From positions 53,792 to 117,791 of the forward strand of contig JAFZPV010000003.1 of NCBI GenBank assembly GCA_017552535.1: a stretch of DNA of 64,000 nt, written 5' to 3'. Made by a program: the position numbers and the translations under genes. Positions 50,256-60,422 of the stretch are shown one piece after another (position 1 is the first letter of the stretch; the number at the start of each line of letters is the position of its first letter). This stretch comes from Clostridia bacterium (GTDB taxonomy: Bacteria; Bacillota; Clostridia; Christensenellales; Aristaeellaceae). Below the pieces are notes generated by a model that was given only the letters and a program-made list of their open reading frames with translations, was not told where the DNA came from and did no database searches.

Positions 50256-51944
50256 ATGGTCCAAACGCCGAAATGGGAGATCTTTGAAGAGACCTTTTAT
50301 GTTTTGCGCACGTTTGAAAATCCTTTTGCCGAAGTGGAAATCCAGGCCGTTTTTGAAGGGAGCGGCGCGCATTATACCGTGGACGGTTTTTACGACGGGG
50401 ACGATGTGTGGCGCGTGCGCTTTTCACCCATGCACGAGGGCATGTGGCGCTATACCACCCATTCGAACATAGCTGAGCTCGACAATCTTACCGGCAGCTT
50501 TGAATGCGTGAAGGCCGTGTCCCGCGGGCCGCTGTGCCTGAGTCCCCAGTTTCCCAACTGGTTTTTCCGGGGCGACGGCGAAGCCCAGCTGATCCTGAAT
50601 GACGGCTGGTTCCCCCATACGGCCAACGGGCACGAGCTGCTCTTCGAGGATCTGGAGTTTCAGCAGCCCTCCGAAAAGGACTTTGACGATTACTTTGACA
50701 TCCTGGCCGGCTACGGCGTGAACATGGTGGTGGGCATGAGCGAACTGTACGCCCGCCAGAAGAGCATCACTGACCAAAGCTTCGTATGGCCCTGGCGCGT
50801 CGTGGACGCGGAAAAGAACCTGATCGACCGGGAGCGCTTCAACCTGGAGTTTTACCGGCGCTGGGAGCACAGCCTGGCCCATGCTGCTTCCCTCGACATG
50901 TTCTACGCCTTCGAGCTTCTCTACGACGACTCGCTGATCCGTCCCAGGGAGTGGAACAACCACCCCTACAATGTGAAAAACGGCGGATGGCTCGCGTCAG
51001 ATCCCGGCACGGAGGTGTGCTGGCGGAACCTGTTCGACATACATAATGAGGACAGCAAAAAGTATCTTGGCCGCTGCCTTCGCTACACCCTCGCCCGCCT
51101 TGCGTGCTTTCGCAGCGTGGTATGGGAGATCGGCGCGGAAAACGCGAACCTCGCCGTGCTGCCCGCGCGCATGCTGCCAAACGCCCTGATGCCTGTGGAG
51201 CGCGTGGCCGAGTGGTACATTTACTGGAGCCGCTTTGTCGCCCGGCACGACCCGTACGGCCGGCTGCGCACCATGGGAGATACCACATTCCACCCGCTGA
51301 TGGTGCGCGCCCACGGCAACGATTTCGTGCTTACCCAGGACCCAAGGAACTATCCCCGGGGCATACCCGAAAAGTACTATCGCGCCATGCGGGACTACGG
51401 CACCCACTACTGGCAGTACGCCCGTCCGATGGTGATCGGCGAGATGACCTCCTCCAACAACGGCAACTACGAGCGTGAACGCCGCATGTACTGGATCGGC
51501 ATGACCTCCGGCTACGCCATGGGCCGCAGCGACCGCCATTTTGCGCCGGTCAGGGACGGGAAGCTCACGGAAACAGAAAAGTTCGGCCTTTCGGGCGATC
51601 CCGTAATATACGAATACATGCGCTCCATGCGCCGGTATGTGGAAAGCAGCGTGGCCTTCTGGCGCATGCGCCCAGCCAACGAGCTGGTGCAAAGCGACCT
51701 GCTCACCTGCACGCTTGCCGCCGAAAACGAGGAATACCTGATCTACTTCCTCTTCGGCGGAAGCGCGAAACTGACGATACCATACAGTAAATGGGAGTTG
51801 TTCGACCCCCGCACAGGCAGGGTGGAAAACAGCGGCACCGCGCCGGCCGGAGAGTTCCGCTTTACCGTGCCTAAAGCGGAAGATCCCGCGCTTGCCGACT
51901 GGGTGCTGCACATAAAGGCCCTGCCGCCAGAGCCTGGAAAATAA
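50256..51944 (+). CDS. Putative glycoside hydrolase (DUF5060/DUF4038 type)
   Basis: A 562-residue protein without a signal peptide, so probably cytoplasmic. An N-terminal beta-sandwich (about 1-85, with AEVEIQAVFEGSG and HEGMWRYTTHSN) resembles DUF5060. A TIM-barrel part resembling DUF4038/apiosidase-like enzymes follows (about 100-470: LILNDGWFPHTANGHELLFE; VVWEIGAENAN with a likely acid/base Glu; MVIGEMTSSNNG with a likely nucleophile Glu). The C-terminus is a small beta domain. The catalytic assignment is inferred from the barrel position of these Glu residues. Confidence 0.75.
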   Translation: MVQTPKWEIFEETFYVLRTFENPFAEVEIQAVFEGSGAHYTVDGFYDGDDVWRVRFSPMHEGMWRYTTHSNIAELDNLTGSFECVKAVSRGPLCLSPQFPNWFFRGDGEAQLILNDGWFPHTANGHELLFEDLEFQQPSEKDFDDYFDILAGYGVNMVVGMSELYARQKSITDQSFVWPWRVVDAEKNLIDRERFNLEFYRRWEHSLAHAASLDMFYAFELLYDDSLIRPREWNNHPYNVKNGGWLASDPGTEVCWRNLFDIHNEDSKKYLGRCLRYTLARLACFRSVVWEIGAENANLAVLPARMLPNALMPVERVAEWYIYWSRFVARHDPYGRLRTMGDTTFHPLMVRAHGNDFVLTQDPRNYPRGIPEKYYRAMRDYGTHYWQYARPMVIGEMTSSNNGNYERERRMYWIGMTSGYAMGRSDRHFAPVRDGKLTETEKFGLSGDPVIYEYMRSMRRYVESSVAFWRMRPANELVQSDLLTCTLAAENEEYLIYFLFGGSAKLTIPYSKWELFDPRTGRVENSGTAPAGEFRFTVPKAEDPALADWVLHIKALPPEPGK

Positions 51945-51957
51945 GCCTCATATACAG

Positions 51958-51984
51958 CGACGGACGGCGCATTGCCGTCCGTCG
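51958..51984. terminator. Terminator between the glycosidase and glpK
   Basis: A perfect 11-bp stem CGACGGACGGC/GCCGTCCGTCG with loop GCATT between convergent genes. Plus-strand sequence after it is ACGTTATACTGTCTTTT. Confidence 0.75.
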
Positions 51985-51999
51985 ACGTTATACTGTCTT

Positions 52000-53490
52000 T
52001 TATTCTTCCTCCGCCCAGCGGCGTGCTTTCTCCACCGCCTTCTTCCAGCGGCGGCGGCAGTCTGCCACGGTCACGGCGTCGCGCTTGGGAGAAAACACCT
52101 TTTCGCTCCGCCATATGCTGCGAAGCTCTCCGTCGTTCCAAAGGCCTACAGCCCGGCCTGCCAGCATCGCCGCGCCCAGGGCCGTGGTCTCGGTAACGCG
52201 GGGACGCACCACGTCCACGCCCAGCATGTCCGCCTGGAACTGCATCAGAAAATCGTTGGCTGACGCGCCGCCGTCCGCTCGAAGTACGCGCACCCGCTCC
52301 CCCATGTCCTCGCTCATGGCATCCAGCACGTCCATGGACTGGTAGGCAATGGATTCCAGCGCGGCGCGGGCGATCTGCGCGCGCCCGGTGCCGCGGGTTA
52401 GGCCCACCAGGATGCCCCTGGCGTACATGTCCCAGTAAGGGGCGCCCAAGCCAGTAAAGGCGGGTACGAGATAAACGCCGCCGTTGTCGCGGATGGACTC
52501 GGCCAATGCCTGCGTTTCCGCCGCAGAACCGATCAGGCCCAGTTCGTCCCGCAGCCACTGCACCGCAGCCCCCGCCACGAACACGCTGCCCTCCAGGGCG
52601 TATACAGGCTTGCCGTCCACGCGCCAGGCCATGGTGCTCACCAGGCCGTTTTGGGATCTTACGATGCGGCTGCCAGTATTCAAAAGCAGGAAACAGCCCG
52701 TGCCGTAGGTGTTTTTGGCCATGCCCGCGTCAAAACAGGCCTGGCCGTACAGCGCCGCATGCTGGTCGCCCGCCAGGGCGGCGATGGGGATCTCCCGCCC
52801 CAGGATGCTTTTGTCCAGCACGCCCACCACGCAGGAGGAATCCGTGACATCGGGAAGAACGCTTTTGGGAACGTTCAGCATGGAGAGCATCTCATCGTCC
52901 CAGCACTGCTTTTCCAGATTGAACAGCATGGTGCGGGAGGCGTTGGTGGCGTCCGTCACGTGGACTTTGCCGCCGGTGAGCCGGTAAGTGAGAAAGCTGT
53001 CTACGGTGCCGAAGCACAGTTCGCCGTTCTCCGCGCGCTTCCGCAGGGCGCGGTCTTCGTCCAAAAGCCACTTGAGCTTGCTGCCGGAAAAGTACGCGTC
53101 CGGCACGAGGCCTGTGCGCGCCGCGATCTCCTCCCCGCAGCCTTCCGCCACCAGCCGCTCGATGATGGCCGCGGTGCGGCGGCACTGCCACACGATGGCG
53201 TTATGGCCGCTTTCACCGGTCTTTCTGTCCCACAAAAGCGTGGTCTCGCGCTGGTTGGTGATGCCCACAGCCTGGATATCGCTGGCCTGTACGCCGGATT
53301 TTTCCACCGCCGCCCGCAGGGCCTGGAGCTGGCTGCGCCAGATGTCCTCCGGGTCGTGCTCCACCCAGCCGGGGCGGGGATAGATCTGCCTGTACTCTAT
53401 GGCGTGGGTCGAAACGGGACGGCCCGTTTCGTCAAACAGGATGCAGCGGGAACTGGTGGTCCCCTGGTCCAGCGCGGCGATATACTTCAT
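52000..53490 (-). CDS. glpK: Glycerol kinase
   Basis: Phosphorylates glycerol to glycerol 3-phosphate with ATP. The 496-residue protein starts MKYIAALDQGTTSSRCILFD (phosphate-1 loop). Further family tracts are ITNQRETTLLWDRKTGE, a FSGSKLKWLLD substrate-side tract, GDQHAALYGQACF and VLRADGGASANDFLMQFQAD. ATG 53490 fits length and an AGG upstream. It lies 9 nt after rsmG, in one unit with mnmG and rsmG; glpF or glpD are not nearby. Confidence 0.97.
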   Translation of the reverse strand: MKYIAALDQGTTSSRCILFDETGRPVSTHAIEYRQIYPRPGWVEHDPEDIWRSQLQALRAAVEKSGVQASDIQAVGITNQRETTLLWDRKTGESGHNAIVWQCRRTAAIIERLVAEGCGEEIAARTGLVPDAYFSGSKLKWLLDEDRALRKRAENGELCFGTVDSFLTYRLTGGKVHVTDATNASRTMLFNLEKQCWDDEMLSMLNVPKSVLPDVTDSSCVVGVLDKSILGREIPIAALAGDQHAALYGQACFDAGMAKNTYGTGCFLLLNTGSRIVRSQNGLVSTMAWRVDGKPVYALEGSVFVAGAAVQWLRDELGLIGSAAETQALAESIRDNGGVYLVPAFTGLGAPYWDMYARGILVGLTRGTGRAQIARAALESIAYQSMDVLDAMSEDMGERVRVLRADGGASANDFLMQFQADMLGVDVVRPRVTETTALGAAMLAGRAVGLWNDGELRSIWRSEKVFSPKRDAVTVADCRRRWKKAVEKARRWAEEE

Positions 53491-53499
53491 GATATGCAC

Positions 53500-54213
53500 C
53501 TATCCTTCACTCAGCGGTCTTTTTTCGGCAACGCCCGGGCGGCGCGGAAAGCGCGGCGGTGTGGAAGTGAGTTTTTCGATCTTCACGATCTTGTGCGCCC
53601 AGTCCCGGCCGGGCACCGGGGCATCGTACACGCCGGCGGGTTTTCCGCCCAGGCAAGTGATTGCGTAGGCGGCCAGGTCCGTTTCGTTTTCCGCCTCCGG
53701 CCCTTTCATGGCCAGCACGCAGCCGCCGGGCCTTACGAAGGGCAGGAGCCATTCGGACAGCACCCGCATATCTGCTACTGCGCGGGCCGTCGCGGCGTCG
53801 AAAGCGTCGCGGTATTCCCTGAAGGCTGCGGCCTGCTCCGAGCGCATGTGCACGGCCCGGGCGTTTAAGCCAAGCTCCTCAATGACACGGTTCAAAAACT
53901 CCACGCGCTTTCCCAGCGCGTCCAGGAGCGTGACGTCCATATCCGGGCGTATGATGGCAATGGGCACGCCCGGAAAGCCCGCGCCGCTGCCCACGTCGAT
54001 CAGGCTGCGGGCGCCGGACAGGTACGCAAGGAGCGTGAGGCTGTCCAGATAGTTCCGGTCGCAGGATTCCCTTACGTCCTGGCTGACCCGCGTCAGGTTC
54101 ATGCTTTTGTTGGCCTCGGTGAGCAGCGCGTGGTACGCTTCAAAGCGCTGTGCCTGTTCGGGCGTCATGCCGATGCCCATGCTTAAGGCCTGTTCGGTCA
54201 GATATGCTTTCAT
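53500..54213 (-). CDS. rsmG: 16S rRNA (guanine-527-N7)-methyltransferase
   Basis: Methylates G527 in the 530 loop of 16S rRNA. The 237-residue protein has the S-adenosylmethionine loop LIDVGSGAGFPGVPIAIIRP (about 70-89), LLDALGKRVEFLNRVIEELGL and the ATARAVADM tract (about 139-147). Its ATG overlaps the mnmG stop (ATGA), the widespread mnmG-rsmG pair. Confidence 0.96.
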   Translation of the reverse strand: MKAYLTEQALSMGIGMTPEQAQRFEAYHALLTEANKSMNLTRVSQDVRESCDRNYLDSLTLLAYLSGARSLIDVGSGAGFPGVPIAIIRPDMDVTLLDALGKRVEFLNRVIEELGLNARAVHMRSEQAAAFREYRDAFDAATARAVADMRVLSEWLLPFVRPGGCVLAMKGPEAENETDLAAYAITCLGGKPAGVYDAPVPGRDWAHKIVKIEKLTSTPPRFPRRPGVAEKRPLSEG

Positions 54214-56090
54214 GCTTCTTCTTTCTCGCGCCTGCGTTTTTCCATCAGGATCATCAGCACGCTGATGTCGCCGGGCGACACGCCCGGGATGCGCGAAGCC
54301 TGCCCGAGGGAGCGGGGCTTTACGCGGTTCAATTTCTGTCTGGCTTCGATGCGCAGGTTGTCTATCGCCATATAATCGATGTCCTCCGGCAGGAGCATCT
54401 CCTCCTCCCGCTGAAAGCGCCTGATGTCCGCCTGCTGCCTGGCGAGGTAGCCTTCGTATTTGAGCTCGGTCTCCGTCAGTTCCCTGGCCGGAGCGGAAAT
54501 AGCGGGCAGGCCTTCCACCGCTTTGGCCAGGTCCGCGTATCCGATGCCGGGGCGGCGGATGAGGTCGCTTAAGCGCGCAGAGCCGTTCATGGGCGGCTGG
54601 CCGCGCTCCTGAAGCAGGGCGCTTAGCTTTTCAGCGGGACCTGCCCAGTGGTTTTGCAGGTATTTAAGGGCCTCTTCCTTTTCAGCGAGCTTCTTTTCGA
54701 GCCGGCGCATACGGTCTTCTCCGGCAAGGCCCGCCCGGTAGCCCATCTCCGTCAGGCGCACGTCGGCGTTGTCCTGCCTGAGCAACAGCCGGTACTCCGC
54801 CCGGGACGTCATCATACGGTAGGGTTCGTCTGTGCCCTTGGTGGTCAGGTCGTCCACCATCACGCCGATGTAGCTGTTGGTGCGGTCAAGGATCAGCGGC
54901 TCCTTTTCCTTCAGGGCGAGGGCGGCGTTCAGGCCCGCGTACAGGCCCTGGGCCGCGGCTTCCTCATAGCCGGAGGTGCCGTTGATCTGCCCCGCGCAGA
55001 AGAGGTTTTTGACGTGCCGCGCCTCGAAGCGGCTGCTGAGCTGCGTGGAGTCGATGCAGTCGTACTCGATGGCGTAGGCCAGGCGCATGAGCTCGGCGTT
55101 CTCCAGGCCCGGCACGGAGCGGTACATCTCCCGCTGCACGCTCTCGGGCATGGAGGAAGACATGCCCTGCACGTACCATTCTACTGTGTTCAGGCCCTCC
55201 GGCTCCAGAAAGATCGGATGGCGCTCCTTGTCCGCGAACTTGACTACCTTGTCCTCTATGGACGGGCAGTAGCGGGCGCCGGTGCCCTTGATGGAGCCGG
55301 AAAACATGGGCGACAAATGCAGATTGGCCCGGATGATCTCGTGGGTCTCAGGCGTCGTGTACGTAAGATAGCACAGCGTGCGGTTTTTGAGGCCCTCCGG
55401 GTCCGTGAGGAAGGAAAAGGGCACGATGGGATCGTCCCCCGGCTGGGGCGTCATTTTGGAAAAGTCCACCGTGCGCACGTCCACCCGGGCGGGCGTGCCG
55501 GTCTTGAAGCGGCGGATGGAGAAGCCGAGATCCATCAGCGACTGCGTGAGGAACGAGGCGGCCACGAGGCCTTGCGGTCCGCCCTCCCAGGAGTGCTGGC
55601 CGATGATGATGCGGCTTTTGAGGTACACGCCCGTGCACAGCACCGCCGCGCGGCAGTTGATCACGGAGCCCGTGACGGTCTCTATGCCCGTAACCGCGCC
55701 GTTTTCGGTGAGGATGCGCTTAGCCTCGCCCTGGCGGAGGGTGAGGTTCGGCTGGTTTTCCACCGCCCGGCGCATACGGGCCTTGTAATTCATTTTGTCT
55801 GCCTGGGCGCGCAGGGAATACACCGCCGGTCCTTTGCCGGTGTTGAGCATGCGGCTCTGGATGAAGGTGTCGTCGATGGCAAGGCCCATCTCCCCGCCCA
55901 GGGCGTCCAGCTCCCGCACGAGGTGTCCCTTTCCCGTGCCGCCGATGGCCGGATTGCAGGGCATCATGGCCACAGAGTCCAGATTGAGGGTGAGCAGCAG
56001 GGTCTTAAGCCCCATCCTGGCGCCCGCAAGCGCCGCTTCACAGCCGGCGTGCCCCGCGCCGACCACCACGATATCGAAATAATCTGTCAT
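54210..56090 (-). CDS. mnmG: tRNA uridine 5-carboxymethylaminomethyl modification enzyme MnmG
   Basis: MnmG with MnmE modifies U34 of several tRNAs, using FAD. The 626-residue protein has the FAD loop VVVGAGHAGCEAALAGARMG (near residues 8-27), MPCNPAIGGTGKGHLVRELDALGG and FCAGQINGTSGYEEAAAQGL, plus a C-terminal helical MnmE-contact domain. ATG 56090 is preferred because GGGAG lies 6 nt upstream; ATG 56096 is the alternative. A TATAAT lies about 20 nt upstream on the minus strand. mnmE itself is not beside it. Confidence 0.97.
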   Translation of the reverse strand: MTDYFDIVVVGAGHAGCEAALAGARMGLKTLLLTLNLDSVAMMPCNPAIGGTGKGHLVRELDALGGEMGLAIDDTFIQSRMLNTGKGPAVYSLRAQADKMNYKARMRRAVENQPNLTLRQGEAKRILTENGAVTGIETVTGSVINCRAAVLCTGVYLKSRIIIGQHSWEGGPQGLVAASFLTQSLMDLGFSIRRFKTGTPARVDVRTVDFSKMTPQPGDDPIVPFSFLTDPEGLKNRTLCYLTYTTPETHEIIRANLHLSPMFSGSIKGTGARYCPSIEDKVVKFADKERHPIFLEPEGLNTVEWYVQGMSSSMPESVQREMYRSVPGLENAELMRLAYAIEYDCIDSTQLSSRFEARHVKNLFCAGQINGTSGYEEAAAQGLYAGLNAALALKEKEPLILDRTNSYIGVMVDDLTTKGTDEPYRMMTSRAEYRLLLRQDNADVRLTEMGYRAGLAGEDRMRRLEKKLAEKEEALKYLQNHWAGPAEKLSALLQERGQPPMNGSARLSDLIRRPGIGYADLAKAVEGLPAISAPARELTETELKYEGYLARQQADIRRFQREEEMLLPEDIDYMAIDNLRIEARQKLNRVKPRSLGQASRIPGVSPGDISVLMILMEKRRREKEEA

Positions 56091-56277
56091 ATACATCTCC
56101 CGGCAGTATTATACCCGATTTATCAGGAAAAGGAAATAGCCGGCGCAAATATTCGCTGTTGGCAATCATTTATCCGATATGCCCTCATGAGAGAGTGTGC
56201 TCAATCCCTGTCAACCGTGGACGCAGGGCAGATCGCAGAGCCTTTTGGCCGTTTACCGACCATTCCCTGTTTTATGG

Positions 56278-56306
56278 TTGCATTTTTTCGTATTACGCTG
56301 TATAAT
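56278..56306 (+). promoter_or_regulatory. ftsK promoter
   Basis: TTGCAT (56278-56283), 17-nt spacer, TATAAT (56301-56306), 42 nt before ftsK. The rest of 56097-56277 shows only the divergent mnmG -10. Confidence 0.8.
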
Positions 56307-56347
56307 ACAATGAGAGAAGAATCAATACGCTTTGAACTGGAGGAAGC

Positions 56348-59107
56348 ATGGCATATACCAAGACGCGCGCGTCTTCCGGCGTGCGGCGCAGCACCGCAAA
56401 AAAGAACACGTCCAGGATATCTTCAGGCCGGACTGCGCGGCCCGCGGCGAAGAAGTCCGCCCCGCGCCAGACCGCGGCGAAAAAGAACGTCAATCCCAAT
56501 GAGACCCGCGGCACCGTGCTGGCGCTGGCAGCCGTACTTACGGGCATACTGCACTTTCTGGGCGATTCCAATCCGTTCCTGGCTTACCTGCACACACTGG
56601 CCCAGGGGCTGATGGGAACGCTCTCCATTTTGCTGCCCATCCTTCTGGCGATTCTGAGCCTCGCCGCTTTCAGGGCGGCGTCCCATCAGGACGAATCCGC
56701 GCGCTGGGCCTTTCTGCCCTGCCTGCTGTTTTTGAGCATCTTAAGCGCCGTGCAGGGCTTTTTCGTTTCCCACGTGCTGGCCTCCATGGGCATACCGGGG
56801 TACTTTAACTTCGTGGCCCAGGCCTACCGCATGTGCGAAGGCGGCGGCGCCGTAGGTTCCCTGGCGGGCTATCCCCTCACCCAGCTGCTGACGCCCTGGG
56901 GCGCGCTGGCCTGCATCGTGCTTTTGTGGGTGGCGATCCTGCAGAAGACGGGCCTGATCTCCATTACCGCTGTCGGCGACTTCTTAAAGCGCAAGACCCA
57001 GGATGCGGGCAAAAAGATCGGAGGCATGGCCGAAAAGATCAAGCCCGCCGGCTCGAACCGCACAGAGCTCTTTATCGACGATATCTATAATGGCAAGGTG
57101 GGCAAGCCGCGCCCGAACGACTTAAGCAAAGCCAAAGCCGCCAATACGAGAGTTGTCCCTCTCAAGGGCGTGGGCGACGCCTTTGCCGTGCCGCAGGTGG
57201 GCAAAAAAACGGGCACGCAGAAGGCCGATGCCAAAGGCGCGCGGCGTCTGTTCGGCGGCGGCAGGAAGAACGAAGCCAAAGACTACAGCATCCTGGACGA
57301 TCTGGCCCGGGAGGATCAGCAGACCAAGAACGACCGCTTCATGCGGCAGGCAGACCGGGAGCAGCAGCGCATAGAACGCCGCAAAGCCGAAAAGGCGGCT
57401 TCCGCAAAGGATCTGAAGCTGAAGGAAGAACCCAAAGGCCGCACCCCGGCGCAGCCCGGTCCCGCCAAGGTGCCCCAGCAGCCCAAGCCCTCCTTCTTTG
57501 ACGAGCCCGCCAAAGCCGGCGACGGCAAGACCGTGCGCCAGAACACCGAGCAGGGCAAGCCCTCCGACAGGACCTACGTAAAGCCCGAAGCAGACAAAAA
57601 GCCCGAAAAAAAACACTCCGAGCCGGATAAGCCGCTTCGCTACAAGTATCCCCCGCTGGATCTGATGGAGGCAGGCAGCACGAACTTTGCCACCGGCCGC
57701 TACGACGACGGGGACCTGGGCAAGGCCAAGGTGCTCATCGAAACGCTGAACAACTTCTCGATCCCCGTGGAGCTCACGGGCGTCAGCCACGGCCCCGCAG
57801 TCACGCGCTTTGAGATCCGCCCGGCCTCCGGCATAAAGGTGAGCCGCGTGGCGTCCTACGCGGACGACATCGCCATGGCCCTCGCCGCCGAGAGCGTGCG
57901 CATCGAAGCCCCCATCCCCGGCAAAAACGCCGTCGGCGTGGAGGTGCCAAACGACAGGAAAGAGCTCGTACACCTACGGGACATCCTGCAGTCCGACGAA
58001 GTACGCAAGAGCAGCAAGCGGCTGATCGTGGGCCTGGGCAAGGACAACTCCGGCCGCTTCATCGTGGCGGATCTTGCCAAAATGCCCCACGTGCTGATCG
58101 CCGGCCAGACCGGCTCCGGCAAGAGCGTGTGCATAAACGCCATCATCGTTTCTATCCTTTACCGCTCCACGCCGGACGAGGTCAAGATGATCATGATCGA
58201 CCCCAAGATGGTGGAATTGAATGTGTACAACACCATCCCCCATCTGCTGGTGCCCGTGGTGACCGACCCCAGGAAGGCCGCCGGCGCTTTGGACTGGGCT
58301 GTGGGCGAAATGGACCGGCGCTACAAGGTGTTCTCCTCGGTAGGCGCCAAGAATATCGAAAGCTACAACGCACACCTCGTCCAGGAAGGCAGCGGCGAAC
58401 CCCAGATGCCGCAGATCGTGATCATCATCGACGAGCTGGCGGACCTGATGATGACTTCCCCCAAGGAAGTGGAAGACTCCATCAACCGCCTGGCGCAGCT
58501 GGCCCGCGCCGCGGGCATGCACCTGGTGATCGCCACCCAGCGCCCCTCCGTAAACGTGATCACGGGTCTCATCAAGGCCAACATCCCCACCCGCATCGCC
58601 TTCACCGTGGCCAGCGGCGTGGACAGCCGTACCATACTGGACTCTATCGGCGCGGAAAAGCTGCTGGGCAACGGCGATATGCTGTATCTGCCTCCCAACA
58701 AAAACAAGCCCGTGCGCCTGCAGGGCGCCTGGGTGAGTGAGGATGAAGTGCAGAGCATCGTGAACTATATCGCCGAGGGCGGCAGGGCCGACTTCGACGA
58801 AGACATGCTGGAGCATCTTGAGAACAGCACCCTCTCCGACGCCGCCAAGAAGGACAAGAAAGACGAACAGGCGGCTGAGGATATCGACGATCTTTTCGAG
58901 GAAGCCGTACGGTGCGTGGTGGAAGCCGGCCAGGCGTCCATCAGCATGCTGCAGCGCAAACTGCGCATCGGCTACGCCCGGGCGGGCCGCCTGATCGACC
59001 AGATGGCACAGCGCGGATTCGTGAGCAATACCGAGGGTTCCAAGAGCCGCGAGGTGCTGATCACCCGCGAAGACGTGGAGCGCATCTTCCGAAAGAACGG
59101 AGAATAA
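56348..59107 (+). CDS. ftsK: DNA translocase FtsK/SpoIIIE
   Basis: A membrane-anchored DNA pump that clears chromosomes from the septum. The 919-residue protein has a basic N-terminus, four membrane segments (about 55-215), a long Lys/Pro/Glu-rich linker (about 225-430), and the motor domain with Walker A IAGQTGSGKS (about 584-593), IMIDPKMVELN and Walker B VIIIDELADLMM (about 690-701). The C-terminal gamma winged helix (about 850-915) reads KOPS-like sites. It starts a unit with rimO, pgsA and cinA. Confidence 0.97.
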   Translation: MAYTKTRASSGVRRSTAKKNTSRISSGRTARPAAKKSAPRQTAAKKNVNPNETRGTVLALAAVLTGILHFLGDSNPFLAYLHTLAQGLMGTLSILLPILLAILSLAAFRAASHQDESARWAFLPCLLFLSILSAVQGFFVSHVLASMGIPGYFNFVAQAYRMCEGGGAVGSLAGYPLTQLLTPWGALACIVLLWVAILQKTGLISITAVGDFLKRKTQDAGKKIGGMAEKIKPAGSNRTELFIDDIYNGKVGKPRPNDLSKAKAANTRVVPLKGVGDAFAVPQVGKKTGTQKADAKGARRLFGGGRKNEAKDYSILDDLAREDQQTKNDRFMRQADREQQRIERRKAEKAASAKDLKLKEEPKGRTPAQPGPAKVPQQPKPSFFDEPAKAGDGKTVRQNTEQGKPSDRTYVKPEADKKPEKKHSEPDKPLRYKYPPLDLMEAGSTNFATGRYDDGDLGKAKVLIETLNNFSIPVELTGVSHGPAVTRFEIRPASGIKVSRVASYADDIAMALAAESVRIEAPIPGKNAVGVEVPNDRKELVHLRDILQSDEVRKSSKRLIVGLGKDNSGRFIVADLAKMPHVLIAGQTGSGKSVCINAIIVSILYRSTPDEVKMIMIDPKMVELNVYNTIPHLLVPVVTDPRKAAGALDWAVGEMDRRYKVFSSVGAKNIESYNAHLVQEGSGEPQMPQIVIIIDELADLMMTSPKEVEDSINRLAQLARAAGMHLVIATQRPSVNVITGLIKANIPTRIAFTVASGVDSRTILDSIGAEKLLGNGDMLYLPPNKNKPVRLQGAWVSEDEVQSIVNYIAEGGRADFDEDMLEHLENSTLSDAAKKDKKDEQAAEDIDDLFEEAVRCVVEAGQASISMLQRKLRIGYARAGRLIDQMAQRGFVSNTEGSKSREVLITREDVERIFRKNGE

Positions 59108-59108
59108 T

Positions 59109-60422
59109 ATGGCATTACGCATCGGCATGGTGCAGCTGGGCTGCAGCAAAAACCGCGTGGACGGAGAGATCATGCTGGGTACTCTCCGTGACCGGGGCTG
59201 TGAGATCGTATCCGATCCCGCCCAGGCAGACGTGGTGATCGTGAACACCTGCGGCTTTATCGAAAGCGCAAAGCAGGAATCCATCGACGCCATCCTGGAA
59301 GCGGCCCAGTACAAAAAGACAGGCCGCCTCAAAAAGCTGCTGGTGAGCGGCTGCCTTTCCCAGCGCTATCCCAAGGAACTCAGCGAAGGCCTGCCGGAAG
59401 TGGACGCCTTTATCGGCGTGAACGGCTTTGATCAGTTAAACGGCGTGCTGGACGATATGCTGGCCGGCGCGCGCCCGGTATGCATGGAGCAGGGTCAGCG
59501 CTTTCCCTCCACGAGCCGCATCCTCACCCAATCGCCCTTCAGCGCGTACGTAAAGATCTCGGACGGCTGCGACAACCGTTGCACCTACTGTGCGATCCCG
59601 CTGATCCGCGGCGGGTATTCCTCCCGCCCCTATGACGATATCCTCCGGGAATGCCGGGAGCTTGCCGCGCGGGGCGTGACGGAGCTTAGCTTCATCGCCC
59701 AGGACACTTCCCGTTACGGCAGCGATTTTGAGGGCCGTCCCCTGCTGCTTAGAAAGCTGCTTTCGGACGCCTCCAGGATCGAGGGCATACGCTGGCTGCG
59801 GGTGCTGTACTGCTATCCGGACACCGTGGACGAAGCCCTGATAAAGGAGATCAGCGAAAACCCGAAGATCTGTTCCTACCTGGACCTGCCGCTGCAGCAT
59901 ATAAACGACGGGCTTCTGCGCCGCATGAACCGTCGCGGTTCGTCCGAACACATCAAAGCGCTTCTTGATCTGTGCCGGAAGTACGGTATCACCGTACGCA
60001 CCACGATGATCGTGGGCTTTCCCGGCGAAACGGACGCGCAGTTTGAAGAGCTGCTGTCCTTTGTGAAAGAGCAGCGTTTCGATAGGCTGGGGGCCTTTGC
60101 CTACTCCCCGGAAGACGGAACACCCGCCGCCGAAATGCCGGACCAGCTCGACGAAGAGACCAAGCAGGCACGGCTCGACGCGCTGATGATGGCGCAGCAG
60201 GCCATATCTCTTGAAAAAAACACCGCCCGTGTGGGGCAGGTATATCTGACGCTGGTGGAAGGCGGGCAGAACGGCGAATACACAGGCCGCAGCATGCTCG
60301 AAGCCCCCGAATCCGACGGGATCATTACGTTCCGTTCCGGCCGCGAACTTAAGGCCGGCGACTATGTGCGCGTGCGCATCACAGACTGCGACGCCTATGA
60401 CCTGATGGGAGTGATCGAATGA
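59109..60422 (+). CDS. rimO: Ribosomal protein S12 methylthiotransferase RimO
   Basis: A radical-SAM enzyme that methylthiolates an Asp of S12. The 437-residue protein has an N-terminal MTTase domain (MVQLGCSKNRVDGE; VVIVNTCGF; VSGCLSQRYP giving the three cluster cysteines), the radical SAM motif CDNRCTYCAIP (about 156-166) and a C-terminal TRAM domain. The GCSKN form separates RimO from MiaB. It begins 1 nt after ftsK and overlaps pgsA by 4 nt. Confidence 0.97.
   Translation: MALRIGMVQLGCSKNRVDGEIMLGTLRDRGCEIVSDPAQADVVIVNTCGFIESAKQESIDAILEAAQYKKTGRLKKLLVSGCLSQRYPKELSEGLPEVDAFIGVNGFDQLNGVLDDMLAGARPVCMEQGQRFPSTSRILTQSPFSAYVKISDGCDNRCTYCAIPLIRGGYSSRPYDDILRECRELAARGVTELSFIAQDTSRYGSDFEGRPLLLRKLLSDASRIEGIRWLRVLYCYPDTVDEALIKEISENPKICSYLDLPLQHINDGLLRRMNRRGSSEHIKALLDLCRKYGITVRTTMIVGFPGETDAQFEELLSFVKEQRFDRLGAFAYSPEDGTPAAEMPDQLDEETKQARLDALMMAQQAISLEKNTARVGQVYLTLVEGGQNGEYTGRSMLEAPESDGIITFRSGRELKAGDYVRVRITDCDAYDLMGVIE

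Noticed and set aside
48263-50257. Open frame of about 660 codons opposite cysS
   Set aside because: Antisense shadow of cysteinyl-tRNA synthetase with low-information composition.
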